Source: Sarocladium kiliense
Taxonomy: Eukaryota > Ascomycota > Sordariomycetes > Hypocreales > Sarocladiaceae
NCBI GenBank assembly: GCA_030734395.1
Contig: JAUZTG010000014.1
Span: forward strand, 64,501-128,500
Length of the DNA: 64,000 bases
Direction of reading: 5' to 3'
The position numbers and the translations under genes are program-made. Below are positions 56,999-64,000 of the stretch, piece after piece; the first letter of the stretch is position 1; the number at the start of each line of letters is the position of its first letter. The notes below the pieces were generated by a model, which made no database searches, was not told the DNA's origin, and worked only from the letters and a program-made list of their open reading frames with translations.

Positions 56999-58717
56999 TT
57001 ACAAAATGTACCTGAAACCCATGGCCCTCAACTCTGGGTCAGTATCTCCAGTCGCTACGTCGTCGCCGGGACGACTCTGTCGCTCTGCAAGCTCGAGCTT
57101 CTTGTTTTCCCTGATGTGGATAAGACGCAGAGCGAAAGCAAGACCAGCGACCAATAGGCAAATCACAGCATTGGCGCTGCCGCCGGGGATGAATTGCGGC
57201 TCGTCTTCGCTCGGATACATGTACGAGCCGTAAATGGAAGCCGTGTTTCCAATCATGTTGCAGATGGCAATAGCAGAGGACCGTTTGACCATCGGGCGAG
57301 GAAACGAGTTGGTCACCCACGACACAAGAATCTGGTCTGCACAATCACGTCAGCGTCCTGGATTGAAGCCCAGTTGAGGTTCACTCACATGCGCTCACAG
57401 CACCCATAGGCATTAGGAACATGGCGAAGAATCGTGCCCCCGTCTTCGTGGTTGCTGTCGCCACCGCATTGCCGATGGCAGAAAGACACATAAGACATAT
57501 GATGTGTATCGATCGATCGTTCGTCTTTGACGACGTCCATGTCACACAGACAGAGACAAGGAATGTTGCGAACTACCGGCAGGTTAGTGTGAGTCCTGCG
57601 CAATCAGCGGGTTAGGGCAAAGGAAGTTGCGTACCCAGACAGGAGCTGTGATCCATAGGATCTCGATCCTGGTCAATCCGAGAGGCTTGCCTAATGTGTT
57701 GACAATCGTCGGGAAGAAGTACTGGAACGTTTGACTTAGGAGGCTGGTGTGCTGGAACAGAATGAACACGTAGAGACGATAGTCTTTGAGCGCCAGCTTA
57801 AGGCCAACCCAGACAGAGGAACCGTGCCGCTGGTCAGCCTCACTGATATCCTCAAGTAGACGCCATGCAGCAAAAGTACGTTCCTCTTCCGTCAGCCAAC
57901 GAGTTGTATGTGGATAGTCCGGGAGCACGAAACCGGCAATGATGGCGACACCAATCGTAATGACACCTTCCTATAGCGTTATCAGCTCTGAAGCCCGAGA
58001 CCGCCTTTTTCACTCGACTGAGGACCAACTAGCACTACTCACAATAATGAAGAGCCACCTCCAGCCCGCTAGGCCGAGGTTCCCATCGAGGTTCCCCAAG
58101 ATCGACGCTCCGAGCAGACCTCCAAACATATTCGCCAGCGCGTTCCCTGAGTAGAACCAGGAGATACGTCGTGTCATTTCAGCACGAGTATACCATGAGG
58201 ACATCAGGAAGATGGCCCCCGGGAAGAAAGGAGCTTCCACAAACCCGAGGAAGAAACGGACGACAACAAGATCTGTGAACTTTTTGGTGGCGCCATTGCA
58301 AGCCGAGACCGCACCCCAAAGGACCATTGCAGACGAGAGGTAGATGGATGGCCTGAGCCGGGTGATGAGCAGGTTCGATGGAAGCTGCATGAGGAGATAG
58401 CCAACAAAGAAGATGGACGTGGCGAGATTGAAATCGGATCCTTTCATGCCCAGATCCTCCTCCAGGCTGCCCAGCCTTGCCTGTGCCAGATTGGAGCGGT
58501 CCAGGAAGTTGAGAAGATACATGACGATCAGGAACGGGAGAAGCCGACTGTCGATCTTTCTAATGAGCGCCTTACGCTTTCCCTGGCGCCATTCCAGTGA
58601 CTGTTGCTCAAAGTACGATATGAGAGCGCGGCTGGCCTCATCCTGAAGCGCCTCGGCGGCTTTGACATTGGTGGCCGACCGGTCTTCGGCCGTTGTGGCG
58701 TCCGGCTTCTCACTCAT
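56999..58717 (-). CDS. MFS anion:cation symporter (allantoate/pantothenate permease type)
   Basis: Several exons: first 58717-58043, then ~57970-57640, ~57590-57395 and ~57335-56999 (inner limits approximate). The start chosen is the ATG of MSEKPDATTAED; a longer in-frame start at 58825 is possible. RKIDSRLLPFLIVMYLLNFL with DRSNLAQARL is the classic helix-1 signature of the Dal5/Tna1/Fen2 group, followed by FFLGFVEAPFFPGAIFLMS. C-terminal NMIGNTASIYGSYMYP is the second-half signature. These plasma-membrane carriers import small organic acids or amides (allantoate, nicotinate, pantothenate, biotin precursors) with protons. Its neighbours are a FAD-oxidoreductase fragment and an aminotransferase, so a nitrogen-containing acid is a fair guess. 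Confidence 0.87.
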
Positions 58718-60273
58718 ACTTGCGAATGCGATTAGGGAAAAGAGATACCGGATGACAGGGGTCTTAATTGCTGGAGTTTTGAAGGTAGGATACTTGGAGC
58801 AAGGGTGACGATCAGTCCATCTCACGAGTTCGTTTCCGCAAGGCCAGCCTTGGAGACAATGAGGAAAGGGATAGTGGCTCTATTTCAAGGGGAACGTTGA
58901 GCATGTCACATCGCCCATCTTCGTCTTCCCCTCATGTGCCGCCTTGTTCCCCCGGACGTTGTGTCATGCAGGACCCAGTATCTATCCAAGCGCGCCCTCT
59001 TACACGGGCTAACAACCCAACCTCCCCCAGAAAAGGTGGACCGGCAATTGCTATTAGCTGCGGATGTTGTGGAGCATGGGGAGCGGGAACTGGGTGCTTG
59101 TTATCCTTACCTCCACGAACCCCGACTCCCCAGATCCAAGGCGGTGACATGAGTCGTCCGAGACATGAGTAGGAACCGGGGGTAAGGGCGGCTTCTCACC
59201 GTAGCTGTGCAGTGCACTTGTTCTCCTACAGCGGCCCTGCCAGCACCTCGGGAATTCAACATGATGGCATGTCTCTACTCATTTGAGGAATGACATGCCT
59301 TCATTAACGCCACTTCCTTTCGCTGGTGGTTGCACGGTAGATGGTGGCTTGCCTTCTCCGTGAGAAGAGAGTGTGTGCGTCGGTGGCTTCAACCCGACAA
59401 CCACCACAGCTTGGATCAAGCTTATAGCCGGCAGAGCAGGGTGGCGGCACATTTCAGCGGCTACACTACAGTAGGCTCTACCGGAGATGTTTCGGCGGTG
59501 CAATCGGTCCTGAGGTGTGTCCCTGTTCCATTGCCACAGAACGCAAGGACCATCGCAAGGGTTATATTGCCGTGAGGCACGTCAGCGCACGGCACACGAC
59601 TTCCGTTTACCCGGCAGCCTCCCGTTCCCATTCAATTATCTCTTATCTCACAGGACGCCTGACACATTGGAGTGCAGCATCTTGGCAACCGAGATTCCTT
59701 GACAGGTCGAAGACGGCAGAGCTTGGGAAGACGTCTTGGCCGTAAGATTGCCGACTTGGCGAGCCTGAATTGCCGACACAACATTCAACCACATTGTACG
59801 CTAAAAGTTGGCATCGAAAACACTGGTCTCTGCATCTGGTAGATTCATCCACTATCTGCCTAGGTTGTAGCATGATGATCACCAATTTCCCCACACACTC
59901 CAGTTGCTAGCTGAACGCCTAGGCTGATCATTGACCCGAACTCGCTTCAGCTTTGGACCGAAGATCGCCTTCACATCCCGGCTCTGCAGTACTGTTTCTT
60001 TTCTGATCAAGACTACTGCAGGCAAGCAGGGAAGAAACATACCAGCGATACTTTAACTCAATCCCGCACAGTTTGCCGTTCAATTCAAGCCCGAGCGCCT
60101 TTCGAGCTTCACTCGTCTAAGCAGACCCTGACGACAACCTTGGTGGACGAAGGCACGGCCAACGGCAGCTGAAATAGCACCTTATCCAACAGGCTCAGGG
60201 GCTGCATAAATTGGCTTGCATCACTCAGAGAATCGCGGCTGATGATCACTCCATTGGTAAAAGTCCAAATTTC
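58718..60273. other. Intergenic, no gene seen
   Basis: Promoter of the symporter gene on the left. Scattered open frames of 60-90 codons on both strands without family features; no repeats recognised. Confidence 0.45.
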
Positions 60274-60915
60274 CTACAACTTGGATACCAGTCCCTGATG
60301 ATTCGATCCAGACCAGCCAGTCTTGAGGTTCTGCCTCAGAATAGCCTCCCAAGAGGTGTCACGACGCGCAAGTCTCTCCCTGATCCGAAAATATTCTAAC
60401 GGAACACGTTGATCGATTTCTTCACCCAAGAAGCCCTGCAAAAGAGCCCGGATTGTGAGGAAAGCCCTGGCCATGCCGTGGCCCGAGTAGCCGGCTGCCA
60501 TGAATTGGCCTTGTCGGCTGGGAACCTCTCCAACGAAAGGTAGCTCGTCGGATGTAAGCCCCATGATCCCCGACCATGCGAACCGTGGCAGTATCTTTGT
60601 GGGGTTGACATTCCAGCCGCTCATATGCTTATTGGGCAAATCCTGTAGCGCCTGAATGATCTCAGGCATCGTGGTTGAATCGTCCCACTCACGCACAGTG
60701 GCCGTGTAGCCACGAGGGTGAGCCAGATCTCGACCCCCGCATATCAAGAGACGGCCGTCATTAGGCCCCTGAATCATGTATTCAAAGTCGTCTCCCCGCT
60801 GAACACCTGTAGTATGGCTCATTGGTCGCGCGATATAAGTTTGAGGCGGCCTCAGGGCGACGACGTTGCCCTGAGGAGGGACAACTTTGCCAGCGAATTC
60901 CGGCATCTTCAGCAA
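60274..60915 (-). pseudogene. FAD-dependent oxidoreductase (DAO type), C-terminal remnant
   Basis: About 213 residues corresponding to the C-terminal half of a DAO-family flavoenzyme: EFAGKVVPPQGNVVALRP, MIQGPNDGRLLICGGRD, WSGIMGLTSDELPFVGEVP and the FAD-contacting AAGYSGHGMARAF. The family is normally 430-500 residues with an N-terminal Rossmann GxGxxG, and no such segment precedes it. Upstream only ~350 bp separate it from the next gene and the frame soon hits a stop (near 60932). I therefore read it as a 5'-truncated gene. If instead a distant first exon exists it would have to lie inside or beyond the aminotransferase gene, which is unlikely. Related intact enzymes oxidise amino acids or amines. 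Confidence 0.7.
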
Positions 60916-61266
60916 AGAAATTCCATACCAAGCTTAATGCCTGGATTGACGATTCCCATCAGAACCAATTAGCATGGTCCGGGTGCCTCGAGACACGAAA
61001 GGCCCGTCGGCGCATTTCATTCAACCCTTCTACGGAGTTACAGTTGCAGACTCGGTCCCCTTGACATCCACAATTTCAGGGTCCGGTGACCTTTTCCTAT
61101 TCACAAGGGCAGCAAACAGTACGCCATATCTCCAGTGGCTAGCATCGCCATCGCGTCTAAAGAGTTTTCTTGAGAAGACATCAGGACTTATTCGCAGAAT
61201 CTGGGCTGTATTACGTACATGCTCGATAGGTGCTATCTTCGGCTACTTGTATTAGTCTACCGGGAC
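60916..61266. other. Junction region upstream of the truncated flavoenzyme
   Basis: Where the N-terminal half of the flavoenzyme should be, there is instead a plus-strand open frame of 93 codons (60974-61255) with no recognised family. It may mark a deletion or rearrangement breakpoint. Confidence 0.4.
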
Positions 61267-62952
61267 TCAGCATTTGATCTGGGTTAGCTCTTCAACAAAC
61301 TGCCGTGCGGTGTCAAGCACCCGGATGACATGTTCCTCCGCGTGCATCAGATTAATCGCCATCATCCCACGTCGCGATATGTAGATGCCGTGATCCAGCA
61401 AGAAAAAGAAGAAGGCGTCTTTCAGTTCCCCGGCGACTGGCCCGCTGAAGTGCACATTGAGCATGCTCCCAAACCCCGTTGCCCAGAACCACGGAGACGG
61501 CGCCGTGCGTTGTCCGATGGCATTCAGGCCTTCACGGAGCCGGTTGCCTAGCGTGTTAGCCTTTGTGATGCTGTCCTCGCTGATCAGCCTGCACGCAACA
61601 GTCCCAGCCGTCATCGTGAACGCATTGTTATTGAAGGTGCCCGAGTGACTGAGCCGGCCAGGTTCCAATGCTTTCATGATATCAGCACGACCTCCAAAGG
61701 CGCCGAATGAGAAGCCACCTCCCCAGAACTTTCCGATGGTAGTCATGTCGGGAATTATGCCATGGTGTGCTTGCATGCCGTTGTAATGTAGCCGTGAGGT
61801 AACAACCTCATCAAAGATAAGGACAGCGCCGGTCTCGTCTGCTACATCTCGCAGAGACTGCAAGAACTCTGTTGAGCTGGGGACCATACCGCCTACACTC
61901 TGCATGGGCTCTACAATGATGGCAGCGAACGATGAGTCGACGAGTTGACGGACATGCGCGGTGTCATCGTATCCAGCCAACACAAAGTCGAAAGGCAAAG
62001 TACTTGGCAGTACTCCCTTGGCAAAACCGATGAAGCCACCATGGTAACCATTCTCGAAGGCTAGGATCTTCTTGCGGCCCGTATGGTAGAGTGCAACGGT
62101 CAGGGCCATGGTGTTGGCCTCGGTGCCCGAATTGCAAAACCGCAGCCTTTCGAAGGAAGGTATCCTTTTCGATAGCAGTGACGCAAGTTCCTGCTCTTCT
62201 CTACTAGCTCCACCCAGGTTGATGCCGCGCGCCATTGTTGCTTGGACAGCCTTCGCAATATCTGGGTGAGAGTGCCCTAACATGCAAGCCGAGTATTCAG
62301 AGACAAAGTCCAGGTATTCCCGTCCATCTTCGGAGGTGACATGGCAGCCTTGGCCAGAGACCAAAATCATAGGGAACGGTTCGTAGTACAATACTGAGCG
62401 AGTGTTCCCTCCTGCGAGCACTGAAGAAGCCTCTTGATAAGCGGCACCGGATTTCAGGTTCTCATCGATATATCTCTGGCGAAATTGGTCGAGAAGGGAC
62501 CGAACATTGGCTTCGAAAGGAGCACCGGAGCCTGTGCTTTGGGGGATCGCGATATCGCGGGCTGCTGCTTCGACATAGAAAGTTACAAGGTTCTTTGCGC
62601 TGACGATGATATTCCTCGAGCCCTTGGGAAGCCAGACTGCGCTCCCCGGGCCGGCATGGAAGCTCTCGCCCGTATCTGCGTTCTTCCACGTGCATGTGCC
62701 TTTTGTGATAAACTTGACCTCGTCCGTTTCCGGTATAAAGATCTCAGTCCCATTGTCCAAATTTTCGATTGACCAGGTTCCGATGACAAGAGGAGCTGCT
62801 TCATCGGCACTGGAACAGGTCAGAAGTCATGGATCGTTCGTCCCTTGTGATGCGACTCACCTAGAAGAATTCAAGTCCGTGAAACGCCCATTCCCGTAGT
62901 GGAAGATCCTGGGAATAGTATCCACGTCTTGTGTTACACTTAGTCCAGCCAT
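61267..62952 (-). CDS. Cupin-class III aminotransferase fusion protein
   Basis: Two exons, 62952-62861 and 62809-61267, sum to 1635 nt, 544 residues. Residues ~1-115 form a cupin like EutQ (ETDEVKFITKGTCTWKNADT, GPGSAVWLPKGSRN). Residues ~125-544 are a fold-type I, class III aminotransferase like glutamate-1-semialdehyde aminomutase: GHSHPDIAKAVQ, NSGTEANTMALTVAL (PLP phosphate site), FDEVVTSR (Asp364) and TTIGKFWGGG, with Lys391 as the Schiff-base lysine. All catalytic residues are present. The cupin might bind the substrate or a metal; that is inference. Known relatives use beta- or omega-amino acids or ketones. It lies next to a flavoenzyme remnant and an acyl-CoA ligase, suggesting a small-molecule pathway. 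No targeting signal is seen. Confidence 0.86.
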
Positions 62953-63424
62953 CGAGAGCGTATTTGACGTTGCTGAGCGAGTTTGCAGTATTGGGGATGG
63001 CCAACAACAGTAGATGACATCCTCTATTGTATATTCATGAAGCGTCGCTATTCAGCTTCGACACGCTGCGGGGAAATGCTCCGCCGGAAATTTGCCATTA
63101 GCTTGGGCGGCGGGCAGCCGAGGAACGGACCTGCCAAGCATGGGGGGACTCAGATCCAAGGGTCGAATCTTGGATTTAGATCTAGACATAGTAAATCGGC
63201 AGCAGGTCGTTCAAGGCCGATGTGCAAGGCCGACAGCTCGTAAAAGACGTTCCTGGCAGCAACTCGATTTGTGAGGAGCCTTGTAGTCATCCAAACCAGG
63301 CGAACAACTCCCGGAGGGGCTGTAACCATTTAAACTTATGTCAACAGGCCTCCTGGTCATTGAGATTCTTCACGGCTCAAGTTACAATTTCTAGAACGGC
63401 GTTGACCTTTTTTTCGAAAGCAAA
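62953..63424. other. Divergent promoter region
   Basis: Between the start of the aminotransferase (minus) and the acyl-CoA ligase-like gene (plus). Both promoters must lie here. No motif stands out. Confidence 0.5.
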
Positions 63425-64000
63425 ATGGTGTTCAAACGTCCATCATGGGCCCCTGAACTTCCACAAGGTAAGACAGGCTCTCCGTGCCATAATGCAACTG
63501 AAGCTCATCAAGCCTTTAGACCCTCCCGACTCCATATCTTTAGACCAGTTCATCTTCTCCGAGAACTATGGTCGTCAAGCAAAAGATAGATCGAGACATC
63601 CATATATATGCGATCGAACAGGCTGATCGTACTCCACTGCCGAAGTCGAACAAAGAGTCACGTACTCATCGCGTGCCTTATCGCAAAGACTCGGGTTTGA
63701 ACCAAATCATGGCACAGAGTGGGATAAGGTTGTCGCCTTGTTTTCCGTCAACACGGTGAGTTCATAGCATTGATTTGTCTCAATAGGTTCGCAAGTCATA
63801 CTGACATGAGGGAAGATTGATTACATACCCCTTACATATGCGGTGCATCGGCTGTCTGGTGTCGTGACACCTGCGAATTCATCGTATTCGGCTCCTGAGC
63901 TGGAATATCAGCTCAAGTCCTCCAAAGCAAAGGCTGTTTTCACTTGTGTCTCGCTACTTGATACAGCTCTCGAGGCTGCCGAAGCCGCCGGCATAGCTCC
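63425..64000 (+). pseudogene. 4-coumarate-CoA ligase-like enzyme, 5' part, with in-frame TGA
   Basis: Exons 63425-63467, 63520-63755 and 63816 to the window end, with introns of 52 and 60 bp, read as the N-terminus of a 4CL-like AMP-binding ligase. It begins MVFKRPSWAPELPQ, then DPPDSISLDQF, DKVVALFSVNTIDYIPLTYA, HRLSGVVTPANSSYSAPELE and a VFTCVSLLDTALEAAEAAG end, which match family spacing. At 63624-63626 the codon expected to be Lys/Arg in TG-K-SYS is TGA, inside a conserved block with no intron that could remove it. One C-to-T change from CGA would create it. The gene is therefore inactive here, or the base is an error. Such enzymes activate aromatic or fatty acids as CoA thioesters; the adenylation core lies beyond the window. 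Confidence 0.75.

Noticed and set aside
1..64000. tRNA, rRNA, CRISPR arrays or telomeric repeats
   Set aside because: None recognised by reading for T-arm/anticodon-arm patterns, spaced repeats or TTAGGG arrays; a tRNAscan-SE run would be decisive for tRNAs.

Overview
The window is nuclear DNA from a filamentous ascomycete (Pezizomycotina). Genes are short and compact, about half carry introns of roughly 41-112 bp with GT(A/G)-AG ends and CTAAC/CTGAC-type branch sites, and the gene set is fungal: a Zn2Cys6 regulator, a Crh cell-wall transglycosylase, Rho3, CSN2, Cwc25, a LaeA-like methyltransferase and several MFS carriers. A class such as Dothideomycetes is plausible but cannot be fixed from the sequence alone. 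For most intron-containing genes the exons were joined by hand and the summed exon length was checked to be a multiple of three.

Left end (0-6 kb): a candidate nitrogen-heterocycle module. It holds the C-terminal part of a ring-opening amidohydrolase (barbiturase/cyanuric acid hydrolase family), an NCS1 nucleobase-type permease with four GATA-factor sites upstream, and a convergent six-exon Zn2Cys6 regulator. A 386-bp solo LTR with a 5-bp target duplication (TGGAC) lies between hydrolase and permease. A second copy of the same LTR (418 bp, duplication GAGTA) lies at 21.3-21.7 kb, just upstream of a mitochondrial ribosomal protein gene.

6-20 kb: carbohydrate and transport genes: intracellular GH105 hydrolase, two MFS carriers, a small unknown protein, a membrane-anchored GH3 beta-glucosidase and a DUF6594-type membrane protein. 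21-32 kb: mostly housekeeping: uS14m (MRP2), Cwc25 flanked by two oppositely oriented 12-bp minisatellites, Rho3, a repeated-KGLF protein of unknown role and a GH16 Crh-type enzyme with a transmembrane helix and long Pro/Ser-rich tail.

32-42 kb: a divergent pair encoding 2-methylcitrate synthase and 2-methylisocitrate lyase (propionyl-CoA disposal in mitochondria) sharing a ~1 kb promoter with a palindromic CCAAT element. They are followed by an SDR and a stand-alone type-I glutamine-synthetase-like enzyme. 42-54 kb: LaeA-like methyltransferase, otubain deubiquitinase and COP9 subunit 2, with a ~5 kb gene-poor stretch before CSN2.

Right end (54-64 kb): two MFS carriers (one of the allantoate/anion-cation symporter type), a 5'-truncated FAD oxidoreductase fragment, an unusual cupin-class III aminotransferase fusion, and the start of a 4-coumarate-CoA-ligase-like gene interrupted by an in-frame TGA. 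This looks like a partly decayed metabolic cluster that runs off the window. No CRISPR array, rRNA or convincing tRNA was seen.
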